Assembly (NCBI GenBank): GCA_038380435.1
Contig: JAWZYU010000013.1
Location: 65,304,446-65,368,445 of the forward strand
Source of the DNA: Ryuthela nishihirai
Taxonomy: Eukaryota > Arthropoda > Arachnida > Araneae > Heptathelidae
Reading direction: 5' to 3'
DNA: 64,000 bases
The notes beneath the pieces were generated by a model. That model was not told where the DNA came from. It ran no database searches and saw nothing but the letters and a program-made list of their open reading frames with translations. Positions 54,901-64,000 of the stretch are shown here, piece by piece (position 1 is the first letter of the stretch; each line of letters opens with the position of its first letter). Position numbers and translations under genes: made by a program.

Positions 54901-55671
54901 GAAAACTTCCTCCAATCTATAAATGTTTGTTTGCAAATTCTTAATGATGTATGTGTAAAATTTTTCTTCTTGCCCTTCCTCCTGTAAATCACATATTGGA
55001 TCAAATCCAGAAAAATAGAATTGATATGACTAATGTTTTCAAGTTACTTTTTGTGTATAAATCTACTATGGTTTTATAACTTAAAACATTTAAGATGAGG
55101 TCAACTTTATCTTGAAAGTGTCGGATAAATCAGATATTTTTAGCTCGTTTTTTCTCGAGCTAATGCTTTCATTTTTTCTTGTCTGTCTGCAAACATTTTT
55201 TGCTTTTAGAGAAAATTTAAAAGTTCTATTTGGATTGGATAGGTATTGATAAAACAGAATCGCATTTTTCAGAATCTCACGAAAGCTATAATTACGCGCT
55301 CTTAAAGAGAAAAAAGTTTAAAAGTGTCAAAACATTAAGTGAAAATTGCAAGCGATGAAATTATGCTAGAAATTGGGAATTTTGACAGTGAAATATGAAA
55401 GTCATGAAGTTTGGGACGACATCAATGATTTTCCTCCTGCTTAACGTGGCGGGGGGGGGGGTTATCCAACTTTTTTTTGGTTTAAGATATAATTGTGTTT
55501 AGAGATAAAATTATTTTGTGTTGGTTACGCAAAAATTGAAATATTACGATTCAGACTTTTAGAATTTGCCACAAGTTTCAATTGAGCTCTCAACACAACG
55601 CAGTTATGCGTTGTGTTCAGGACCCAATTAAAACTTCTGGCAGAGGTAAAACAAAAAGAACGGCGCGCCTT
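54901..55671. other. No gene; small palindrome
   Basis: CAACACAACGCAGTTATGCGTTGTG near 55593-55617 is a small inverted repeat. A G run lies near 55451. No exon. Confidence 0.35.
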
Positions 55672-55768
55672 AACGCGTTGCTGTTGTTTTATCTGTGAAA
55701 GGCACTTATTTGCACACAATGGGCTAAATGGCCAGGTAACACGGACCCCGAAGGCTCAGAGAAGGTTG
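55672..55768 (-). repeat. SINE family C 3' fragment, reverse
   Basis: The complement reads CAACCTTCTCTGAGCCTTCG, then CTGGCCATTTAGCCCATTGT, TGCAAATAAGTGCC and a (A/C)-rich end, i.e. only the last quarter of the family. Confidence 0.8.
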
Positions 55769-55777
55769 GTGGATTAT

Positions 55778-55985
55778 GTTCGCCAGGGCAATGGCCGAGT
55801 GGTTAGGACGCTTGGCTATTGATCTAATGGGACCTGGTTCGAGCCCCGGTAAGGCATGGATGTGTGTCGTTTTTCTGCTGAGGTCCTGCCATCCTCTCAG
55901 ATCTTCTACTATGGCATGTAAACTGACAGGCTTCTTTCTGTCAGACCTCTGTGGCAAGCAGCTGCTTGAGGGGGTATTTAATAAT
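55778..55985 (+). repeat. SINE family A
   Basis: Head CAATGGCCGAGTGGTTAGG, B box GGTTCGAGCCCCGG, AAGGCATGGATGTGTGTCG, hairpins (with a TTCT insertion in the first) and a GGGGGTATTTAATAATTTAA end. It abuts the reverse SINE C fragment. Confidence 0.88.
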
Positions 55986-56480
55986 TTAATAATAATATGA
56001 ATTACGCTTCAGAAAAACATATCCTTTATGCGAAAACATATATTTTTTCACCAAACCATTTCAAAAAAAAAAAACATTGAAACTTTTGTTAACCTAAATT
56101 CTTTCTTTTTTTCGAGATACGAAAAATATTTTCATTCTTTTCTAAAATTCGTGGACATCTTGGAAAAAAGAAATGGACATTTAGAGCCCAATCAGAGTTA
56201 GGTCTTAGATAAATATAGCAAGAGGAGGAAAAGTTACTGATAATCTCCCTTTTTTGTATAAAAATTATATTAAAAGAAGGTCAAAACATAATGTTTATCA
56301 TTCTCACAGTTTTTTCAAAAGATATATCGGCAAAGTTTTTGAAGACTCAGCAACAGATCTAGAGGAGCCATCGATCCGGTATTGTGCCTAGGGTATGCCC
56401 CTGATTTATGACTACTATCGAAAGGTCAATTAAGCAGTCTAATAGGCTATCTAATCACTCGGGCTATGCCACTGTATCTC
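55986..56480. other. No gene seen
   Basis: AT-rich with no supported feature. Confidence 0.3.
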
Positions 56481-56822
56481 TAGGGGTGAGAGTGGCTCAG
56501 ATGTAGGGCGTTAGCCTCGTAATCTGTAGTTTCCAAGTTCGAGTCTCACCTGGTCTAGCGTTGAATTTTATTTCCGTAAAACTCCTCACCCTCCCTCGGT
56601 CAGCAGAGGACACACACGACTTGGAAAGGCCATTGGATGGGACGTTAAGCTGTGTGCAGGCGAGCCATACTCTGTGCACGTCAAAGTACATGATGGATGT
56701 CCTTGACGGGAGGTAACCATCTGTTTCCCAACAGCCATCCAGTGCTACCCTTTCCCCAAAACTTCTCTGAGCCCTTGGGGTCTTTGTAACATGGCCATTT
56801 AGCTGGTTGGCGCAAAAGACAA
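56481..56822 (+). repeat. SINE family C, divergent
   Basis: Head GTGGCTCAGATGTAGGGCG with loop CTCGTAA; central GGATGGGACGTTAAGCTGTG; CCTTGACGGGAGGTAACC; and a tail that loses the final AGAGGTAAAACAACC. Confidence 0.82.
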
Positions 56823-57029
56823 CGAAATATAATTCCTAAAACTTTCCCCAAATACGTATGTACAAATCCTCTCTGTTGTAGCACGAGTTGTTAAAGGTCG
56901 CTTAACCAGTTGATCTCGAGTTAGAATCCAAAAGATGTATAGATGAATTTTTCACATTTACTCAGCGTATAGTATAATAAAACATCTACAATTATCTGTT
57001 ATTTGCATGAGTGTATTCTATTTTTACCT

Positions 57030-58200
57030 ATCTTCCTGTTGCTTTTGGCTTTGACATTTGTTGGTCAGTTTGTGGATTTGAGAAAACGTTGTTCCACCAT
57101 ATCTTTCGAAGGCGATGGAGAAACTTAACGATTTATGTGTCAAATGAAGCTTGTGACCCGGGGAGTATCATCGGCTACAAAAATAATTGAACCCCGTGCT
57201 TTTTTTCCCCTCTAAAAAAGGGAATGTGAAAACTATGTTTTCTTAAGCTATATCTCCAGAACGTGAAGGCCGAAAGACAGGATTTTATTCGTCGAATGAA
57301 AGCTATTGACGCGGGGAATGTCGTAGGCTACGAAAAACTGACCCCCCGTGCTTTCTTCCCCCTAAAGAAGGGGGGACGTGAAAATGATTGTTCCTCTATA
57401 TCTCCGGGGCGGGGGTGGCTCAGTCGGTAGCGCGCCAGGCTCGTAATCTGTAGTTCCCAGGTTCGAGTCCCAGCTGGGTCAGCGTTGAGATTTATCTCCG
57501 CAAAATTCCCCGCCCTGCCCACGGTCAGTAGGGACACCGATGGGCTTCGAAAGGCCGCCGTCCATCGGATGGGACATTAAGCCGTGGCCCCGTGTGTGGG
57601 AGAGCCATACCCTGTGCACGTTAAAGAGCACACTGGATGGCTTTGACGGGAGGCTACTATCTGTCTCACAACAGCTGTTCCAGTGGGTCCCCTCCCCCAA
57701 CCTTCTCTGAGCCTTCGGGGTCCATGTGACCTGGCCATTTAGCCCATTGTGTGCAAAAAAGTGCCGCTCAGAGGTAAAACAACCCAACAACAACCTCTAT
57801 ATCTCCTGAACGCGAGTGCGGAAAGTGACGAGCTATGTGTCGAATTGAAGCTTGTGACGCGGTGCGTGTCGCTAGCTATATAAAAAGACCCCCTATGCTC
57901 CTCTCCCCTAAAAAGGGGTAAATAATCATTTTATCATATCGGAACGCCTACAGTTACGAGTTAGGTGTCAACTGAAAGCTCATATAATGACGGTTGTACA
58001 CTATTTCGACTTTCGCCAGCACTATTTCCCCCTGATAAAATGGGGGGGAGGGGTGGATTTTCGCGGGGTCGACTTTAACGAGTCGTATTTCAAATTAAAG
58101 TTTGTTACGTCTCCAATGTCGTGGTCTACTTCAAAACTGAATCCATAACGACGGTAAATGTGATCGATGTTTATGAGTCATATATCAAAGTTTTCGAAGG
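57030..58200 (+). repeat. Degenerate tandem array, period about 150 bp, copy 2
   Basis: Paralogue of 20560-21320: TATCTTCCTGTTGCTTTTGG opens it, and units recur near 57108, 57261, 57810 (after the SINE) and 57945. Each unit is closer to its positional partner in the other array than to its neighbours, so the array existed before the locus was copied. Confidence 0.75.
57406..57793 (+). repeat. SINE family C, complete, 13-bp target duplication
   Basis: CCTCTATATCTCC flanks both sides (57393-57405, 57794-57806). The empty site is visible in the paralogous array near 20925-20945. The sequence is the best preserved in the window: GGTGGCTCAGTCGGTAGCGC head, TCGGATGGGACATTAAGCCG, CACGTTAAAGAGCACACTGG and the AAAACAACCCAACAACAA end. 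Confidence 0.93.
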
Positions 58201-58297
58201 ACAACATGGACTGTGAATCGCAGATTCGCTGAGGCAGGTTTGTGCTCTCGCCAGCCATTGCGATGACAGTGAAAACAAAAAAAATATGAATTAAAAA

Positions 58298-58535
58298 ACA
58301 TTATCTTCCTATTATAGTGCCCTAAAAGGTAGAAATTAATCCTAGAACATATTGATGGTGCAATCAGTCACTGAGTTCGTATTCGCTTCAAAGGAAGATA
58401 GGGCGCCGATTTACCTACTCGACAAGATTGCAGGCCCTTTAACTTACTTTGAAGTGAATACGAATTCAGTGACTGATTGCAACATTAATATGCTTTGGGA
58501 TTAATTTCTACTTTATAGGGCACTATAGGATGATT
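58298..58535. repeat. Foldback, 238 bp, copy 2
   Basis: Counterpart of 22331-22570: arms with TGCCCTAAAAGGTAGAAATTA ... CAATCAGTCACTGAGTTCGT and complement. This locus lacks the LINE that precedes the foldback in copy 1. Confidence 0.8.
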
Positions 58536-59179
58536 TAAATTAAAAAATTTAAAAAATCTGTTTTTTGTATAATAATGCCCTTATTATCCGGAAAATTTTC
58601 GGGAAAGGAAAGTAAATGAGGAAAAATATTGAAATATAATTTAAAGCTAATAAATTTATTGTTTTAGATTTATCAATTGCAAGAACACATTTTCTTCTTC
58701 ATTGATGGAAGTACAACACAATGACATCAGGATTCGAACCTGCGAACCTCAAGGAGAACTACGTAACAAGGGAGCAAATACTTTGTTTTACAAGATTTTT
58801 ATCTATTGATATTAAAAATAATTTATTTTTTTCGTGGAAACAAATCTTCGATTGAAGGTGGACACAAACTGCTGATTTCTTCTGTACTTGGTACATTTAG
58901 ATCATCAGTCCTGAAAAGTACAAATGTTAATTCAAAATTAAAAAAAAATACAATATTGAATAAGAAAATAAGTTTTCAAACATTGCATATCAAATTTTAA
59001 AAATAAAGTAAATTTAAAATACAGAAATAAAGTGAAATTAATAAATTGTGAGGCAAAATATCGAAATCATTGAGAACACTACACCACCACCATAGTCCCC
59101 ACCAGGGCCAAATATGAGGAAGGGAGGGGGAGGGGGGAACTTCTCCTTACTTTGAGAATGCTAGTAAGGGAAATAGAAA
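58536..59179. other. No gene; possible tRNA-like remnant
   Basis: On the - strand, GGTTCGCAGGTTCGAATCC (58722-58750) contains a good pol III B box. No full cloverleaf was found, so it is probably another SINE piece. The rest is AT-rich. Confidence 0.35.
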
Positions 59180-59340
59180 TTATTCTTCAAGTAGCTGCTT
59201 GCCAAAGAGGCTTGTCCGTTTATACAGCTATAGAGAAGATCTGCGAGACCTCAGCAGAAAAACAACACAAACATCCATGTTTCGAACCCAGGTCGCTTTG
59301 ATCGGTATTTTGACCACTTGATCATGAGACGGTTAATAGA
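59180..59340 (-). repeat. SINE family A, divergent, reverse
   Basis: CAAGTAGCTGCTTG, a shortened first hairpin (GGCTTGTCCG), CCTCAGCAGAAAAACAACAC, TTCGAACCCAGGTCG and the complement of the A-box region (ACCACTTGATCATGAGACGG) appear in order. Confidence 0.75.
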
Positions 59341-59677
59341 AGCAAAAAATTATTAAAACAATTTATATTTCATGTATTTTTTTTTCAAGAATTTTTTAAA
59401 AACCTCTAAAACTGAGGGGAAATGCTATACTGCAATGGAATTCCAGCATCTTGCCCCGCCTTTACTTTTTCCTACTAGATCGAGTCACTGTTCCCCCCCC
59501 CCCTCCTATTTTTTTTTTATAGATCTGGCCCTGCACGGTAGAAGTGTACTGTATAATTCGGGAGTGCATACTCTGAACGAAAAAATAATATATTTTCCCG
59601 ATATTGGTGTTTAATCCCTAAAAGGTACGAAATAAATTAAAATGAGATTAAAATTATTTTGTTTTTAATAATAAATA
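59341..59677. other. No gene; dispersed short repeat
   Basis: 59395-59475 resembles 39290-39375. A C run near 59492. Confidence 0.4.
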
Positions 59678-61437
59678 CACTGCTCGACACAGAAAATGCC
59701 ACACCTGGATGTATTTGTCGCAGCGCCATGCAAATAGGTGGGTATGTGTCGATAATTAAGTTATGTAAATGAGTGCAGTAGCGAACAAATCATGTGATAG
59801 GGATGGAGATAACAGCGCAAACTGCTCGGTGTAGAAGTTTGGTTGTTCTCATCTGGGTGTATGGACTATACTGCAACGGAGTGATCTCGCTGGCGAAAAC
59901 AGGTGTAAGGAGCGAGAATGCCATCGGGAATCCTACTATCACACAGACACTTTTTCCACTCCAATTATTCATAGGATGAATTGGAGTGGAAATGCATAGG
60001 GATGCATTTGACAATTCTCTTTTGAAATGCAACATTATGAAGTAAGCCTCGAAACTCTGTGAAACTGATCAGAATGGTAGAGCTTGTTACAAGATACTAA
60101 TGATTAATCACACCATCACCTGCATTCATATTACGGGTCCCCAATATGATCTCTCAGTATGGAGTATGACCCCCACCCTGGTAACGATGCTTCAGATATC
60201 GATTCGTCAAGGAATCGATGCAAATAGATGGAAAGTGCCTCACAACCCTAATAGTGTCCTGGGGCACTTTCTGTCATTCTTTCTCCAAATGGAGACTCAG
60301 GATGTCCAGTGTATGTGCTGGCTGTAGAAAATGTTGGAGACATTGACCCAGCAAATCCCATAAGTGTTCTATAGGGGACAAATCCGGGAACATAATGGGC
60401 CAAGGTAGCGTATTGACATCCCATAGACACTGTTGTACAACACATGCTTTATGGAGAGGTGCATTATCCTGATGAAAAATGGCACCAGGAGAGTTCGGCA
60501 GGAAAGGTAGGCAATGGATACAGAATGTCGTCGACATATTTTTGAGTTGTCAAAATTTCCCTGGACATAAACTAAAGGTGTTCTGGAGTATAACTGATGG
60601 CATCCCACACCAGAACGCCGGGTGTGTGGGTACTGTGGCACTCCCCGATCCTGCTACTGGTCATAGCAATGCCAAACCCAGCATCATCTGCATTCAAACA
60701 GAAGCATTACTCATCCGAGAAGATGATGTGATATCATTCCCCCTCCTATGACACACTCGATACACTACAGGCAATGTGTCTGGTGATGATTAGCAGTCAG
60801 AGGCAACCTGCAAAGGGGATGCATTCCTATAATTCAGCTTCATGTAAATATCCTCGGATGGTCCGTGTTGACATTTTATTTACACGAAAAATGCATGCAT
60901 TGCAGTTTCCGCATAGTGCTGAATTGCTGTAGATGTTGCACAAGGGTGGGAGGTTGCTTGTCGACAGAAGCGATCTTCTTGTGGCATGGTACGTCTGCAT
61001 GGACTTCAGCCTTGGGCGATGTAAAAACAGTACCTGTCCTCATTCACTGCTGGAAACACTGTGCTACAGTGCTTACTGCATGACTGTGATGGTCAGCTAT
61101 TTGATGGCAGACAAACCTGCTTCATGTCTCCCCATGATATGGCTATGTTCAAAGGGGCCTAGCTGCTGATAATGCGCTAATGTTCAGTGCTTTGGCATAA
61201 CTGAAACACACGTGCACTGTTTTACTTTCAATGATATACTACTGCTGTCTTCTGTGGTGCCTTTTGATGGTGTCTCAGGACCGATAGAACCACTTGTATT
61301 TCCTGTTACATGTGATGTCATGCTCTCGCAACTGGAATCGTTTGCATAGGACGCTTTTCATTTTGTACCTGTTGTAATGGTTTGGTGTCACTGCATTCAT
61401 CCTTTATGGCAATTACATTTTTCTGTGTCCATGAATG
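59678..61437 (-). mobile_element. Tc1-like transposon, degenerate
   Basis: The left end CACTGCTCGACACAGAAAAT after TA, and the right end TTTTTCTGTGTCCATGAATG before TA, are imperfect inverses. The transposase is on the - strand (next entry). A TTGGAGTGGAAA hairpin near 59955-59990 is internal. Confidence 0.75.
60250..60900 (-). pseudogene. Tc1 transposase C-terminal pseudogene
   Basis: The leftward frame at 60274-60537 reads STTFCIHCLPFLPNSPGAIF, HQDNAPLHKACVVQQCLWDV (second Asp), FPDLSPIEHLWDLLGQ (Glu). Thirty-two residues separate the Asp and Glu instead of 34, so two codons are lost. Upstream, VPTHPAFWCGMPSVIL is a remnant of the G..W.G region. Stops and shifts elsewhere. Confidence 0.8.
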
Positions 61438-61796
61438 TATTTCTTGTCAACTGTATACTGATAAATACATTGCCTTGTTGGCTCCTAACGTTGATTTCTA
61501 CCTTATATTTTGAGAATGAAGATCAACACAAAGATTGAATGAGACCTTTATGAATTAAAGATCTGGGGTCTGAGCTAATTCAGTCTTCATTATGAATATT
61601 ATTCGCGATCAAAATTTAACCAGATCCACAATTGGAATGGAGAGCAGGAAACCACCGTTGTAATTGGCAGACATAAATTGTTAACCTCTTCACACAGGTG
61701 CCGAATCTAAAAAACACACTGGTGAATTTACATCTGCTGTTAGCAAGAAATTTAAAAATAATCAAAATTTATCAATGGTTGGGATTATGTCTATAA
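61438..61796. other. No gene seen
   Basis: No supported feature. Confidence 0.3.
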
Positions 61797-63472
61797 CAGT
61801 GCTGTCCAACTTCTCTAAGACTGCGGGCCATTTTTTCTTTTGCCAATATTTTGCGGGCCAAAAAAAAGAATAGGATAGGTAATTAAAAAGTCAGTTCATG
61901 GTTCATATGACCTCAAAAAATTATTTTATTTATACGAAAAATAATAATCTCAAAAACCCCAAAATATTATTTTATTTATACAAAAAATAAGTAGTAATAA
62001 ACCTTAAAAACCTCAAAAATTATTTTATTTATATGAAAAATAATATGTAATAATAAACTTCAAAAACATTTTATTTACACGAAAAATAATAAGTAATAAT
62101 AAACCAATATAAATTTTCTAAACCTTATCAAATATTTAATAAATTTAATGGGAGTCTTGTGGCAGTAATTGTTGGGCAATAATTTCTTTTACGTCCATAT
62201 CGATATTTGTTGTTGTGAGCGCCGAAGTATATGTTCAAAGCGTAGAGTCTTTCAAGCAGTTTCGGTATCTTGATTTTATATGTTTCGTATCAGAAAATGC
62301 GCGCTCGCAGATATATGAACATTTCTGAACATAGAAATTATTTGGAGTCCGAAATCTTTCATTTTTGGGTATTTGTCTTTAGGCAAAAATTTGAAAAAAT
62401 CTATTCCAGTTTCTCTATTAGATGCAATAATTGGGTCGGCCTGAAGGTCACGTAATTCATTTGATATTTAGGATCTACGGTGCTAATATCAATATTTAAT
62501 GAATTGCTGAATAAATTTAAACTTTGCTTAAGGTCATCATTTGAGAACGTTTTCTATTAAAATCTTCAATTAAGATATTTAATTTAGGAACAAATTTTTC
62601 AAAATTAACTGTTCTACTAAGTTGCTTCATTTCTTCGTAGAACTCTTTACAAGTTTCAAAATGAATTAAATTTTTTTCCTGAAAATTTGACTTCAGCAAT
62701 TGTAATTTGTTCTTAAACCCAATAACACGTGTGAATAAAGACAGCACACGTTTTGATCTTTTCCTTGTAAGGATTTACTCAAGACATTTAAATAATCTGT
62801 AAAGTCTGTTAGGAAAGCAAGTGAACATAGAAAATTTTCATCAACAAAACTTGCTATTAAAACTTCATCGGTGCCCACTTCTGTGAGAAAAAGATGAATT
62901 TCTTTTCGAAGTGTAAAAAATCTCTTGAGGCATTTTCCGGCACTTAACCAGCGAATATTACTTTGTAAAAGCAGATCGCCATACTCAGCATGCAGTTCGT
63001 CCAAAAAAGCTTTAAATTTTCTGTGTGTAAGAGAACGATTTCCGCCACGAATTAAATAGGTAATTTTGACAACCTTTTCCATTACGTCATTTAGTCTCAG
63101 CGAAATGCCACACAATGTCTCCTGGTGCACAATACAGTGCAACATTCGACAATGCATGCCATATGCATGAGCAGTGAAAGCGATTCGTGCTGTCGTTAGA
63201 TGCTTTTTATTATTGCAGCTTCATAAAAAACATTTGTTTGATGATGCCACACTGCACTTAAAAGGTTTCAGAAGTTTGTCGATCGGCTTAAGAATGTTTT
63301 GTAAACTTTATAGAATGAGTAAGTTCAAGATTGCATATCAAGTAAAGTGATATAAGTTGACAAAAATTTATAAAGTGGATTACAGATGTTTATTTAAAAT
63401 TTCAAGTAAAAACTTGATTTTGTTTGCTGGCCATAAAAATCCTTGTGCGGGCTCGCTAGTTGGACAGCGCTG
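61797..63472 (-). mobile_element. hAT transposon with intact ends and 8-bp target duplication
   Basis: GTCTATAA is present on both sides (61789-61796, 63473-63480). The ends CAGTGCTGTCCAACTTCTC and complement of GCTAGTTGGACAGCGCTG are inverted. Subterminal GCGGGCCATTTTT-type words repeat inside. At 1676 bp it is short for an autonomous hAT, and it carries a decayed transposase. Confidence 0.92.
62150..63200 (-). pseudogene. hAT transposase pseudogene (ZBED5/SCAND3/GTF2IRD2-like type)
   Basis: Leftward: MLHCIVHQETLCGISLRLND, VMEKVVKITYLIRGGNRSLT, HRKFKAFLDELHAEYGDLLL, SNIRWLSAGKCLKRFFTLRK, ASFVDENFLCSLAFLTDFTD, LNVLSKSLQGKDQNV, a shift, then SNFQEKNLIHFETCKEFYEE, and finally the hATC block CSYICERAFSDTKHIKSRYR, CLKDSTL. 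The N-terminal BED finger and first catalytic part are missing or lost upstream. This is the hAT type that vertebrates have domesticated as ZBED5, SCAND3 and GTF2IRD2. Several frameshifts. Confidence 0.85.
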
Positions 63473-63480
63473 GTCTATAA

Positions 63481-63775
63481 TATCCTCTATAAATTTTGTA
63501 TTATCTTAGGAAGCTTGAATGGATTTTTATTCGTTGGACCGCCGTAGAAATTTTTGCCTGAAAGGATGTTTTTCGTGTTATTCGTTTCGGTTAAAAGAAT
63601 AATTTTGTATGTTAAACTATTGCTACTGAAACGGACCAAATTTTAGTTTCGAATCAACCAGTTACATATTGATACTTTACCTTATTCGTTTTCGTGTTAA
63701 GTCATTTCGAGTGTATGTGGCATGTATAGCTTTCTTTAGCTATCATAAATCTTTCGGACGTTTATTGAAACTTAC
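63481..63775. other. Intron-like sequence
   Basis: No element is visible. Probably an intron of the - strand gene whose exon follows. Confidence 0.35.
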
Positions 63776-63929
63776 CTTCCAAAAAGTCTTAGCTGCAATT
63801 CCACTTCTTGGCCTTTGTCAGCAATGATTGGCTCCACTTTAATCAACTGCTTCGGTTTCTGCATTCCTTGCAGGGCAGTTGCTCCCTCACAGAGCAAACT
63901 GAAGTCAAAACCTCGTGTATGCAAGGAAT
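63776..63929 (-). CDS. Candidate internal host exon, unknown protein
   Basis: On the - strand, TTCTCCCTTTCAG precedes 63929 and GTAAGT follows 63776. The 154-bp exon enters with two bases of a split codon and reads 50 complete codons without a stop: SLHTRGFDFSLLCEGATALQ, GMQKPKQLIKVEPIIADKGQ, EVELQLRLFG, ending with two bases of a split codon. Balanced composition, far less AT-rich than its surroundings, and alternating beta-strand-like hydrophobics (VELQLRLFG) argue for a real protein domain. It has no transposon similarity that I can see. I do not recognise the family. Confidence 0.7.
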
Positions 63930-64000
63930 CTGAAAGGGAGAAGGGCCAATGTTAATGACATGCAGAAAGATACCCTACCTTGCTTCGCTCTATTTTATTA
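63930..64000. other. Intron-like end of window
   Basis: Upstream intron of the - strand exon, running off the window. Confidence 0.35.

Noticed and set aside
59791..60035. Open frames of 61-81 codons on both strands near 59.8-60.0 kb
   Set aside because: They overlap each other inside the decayed Tc1 element and have no transposase or host-protein signature.

Overview
This is an AT-rich metazoan window, most likely from an arthropod. The mix of DUF4817-type mariner-like elements, many Tc1 relatives, Tigger/pogo, hAT, piggyBac-type elements, CFDP2-like LINEs, Gypsy fragments and three tRNA-headed SINE families would suit a large chelicerate-type genome, but the sequence alone does not fix the species. 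There are no bacterial operons, CRISPR arrays or phage genes. Almost everything recognisable is transposable-element derived, and nearly all of it is broken.

Host genes: three good exon candidates exist. Two lie on the + strand, 14735-14822 (AG acceptor, GTAAGT donor, phase 1) and 28558-28760 (AG acceptor, stop codon, acidic tail, AATAAA downstream). Their phases fit, so they may belong to one gene whose intron of about 13.7 kb holds everything between them. The third is a - strand exon at 63776-63929 with clean splice sites. I do not recognise either protein.

Layout: 0.8-2.5 kb is a foldback split by a Tc1 copy. 3.4-5.6 kb is a LINE fragment cut at TTAA by a piggyBac-type element, which itself holds a probable solo LTR. 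6.2-6.8 kb is a deleted mariner-like element. 7.5-10.7 kb is a large inverted repeat containing a Tc1 copy and SINE pieces. 11.3-13.4 kb is a Tigger element. 13.9-14.4 kb is an LTR-like copy. 15.7-18.6 kb is a long-armed TTAA element with a nested DD41D transposon. 19.9-22.6 kb holds two foldbacks, a 150-bp-period array and a LINE insertion. 22.6-23.5 kb is a LINE RT fragment. 25.3-26.6 kb is a Tc1 copy with a SINE inside. 27.0-28.4 kb is a second DUF4817 element. 29.8-30.7 kb is a foldback inside a foldback.

From 31 kb onward: Tc1 and SINE pieces; a 317-bp tandem array (32.4-33.2); a deleted Tc1 with an open 182-codon frame (33.7-34.3); a second Tigger with a SINE carrying perfect target duplications (34.3-37.5); a dispersed 507-bp repeat at 39.5 and 49.1 kb; a rearranged Gypsy pol (40.4-42.2); duplicated SINE blocks (42.3-43.9); a patched Tc1 (44.3-45.6); a head-to-head plus tandem SINE array (45.8-46.8); a hAT C-terminus (46.9-47.3); a Tc1 copy (50.7-51.6); convergent LINE copies with a piggyBac remnant (52.1-54.9); a paralogue of the 20.6-22.6 kb block (57.0-58.5); a Tc1 copy (59.7-61.4); and a hAT element with intact ends (61.8-63.5).

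The main message is structural. The window is a layered record of insertions, deletions, template switches and palindromes. I found no convincing new functional system.
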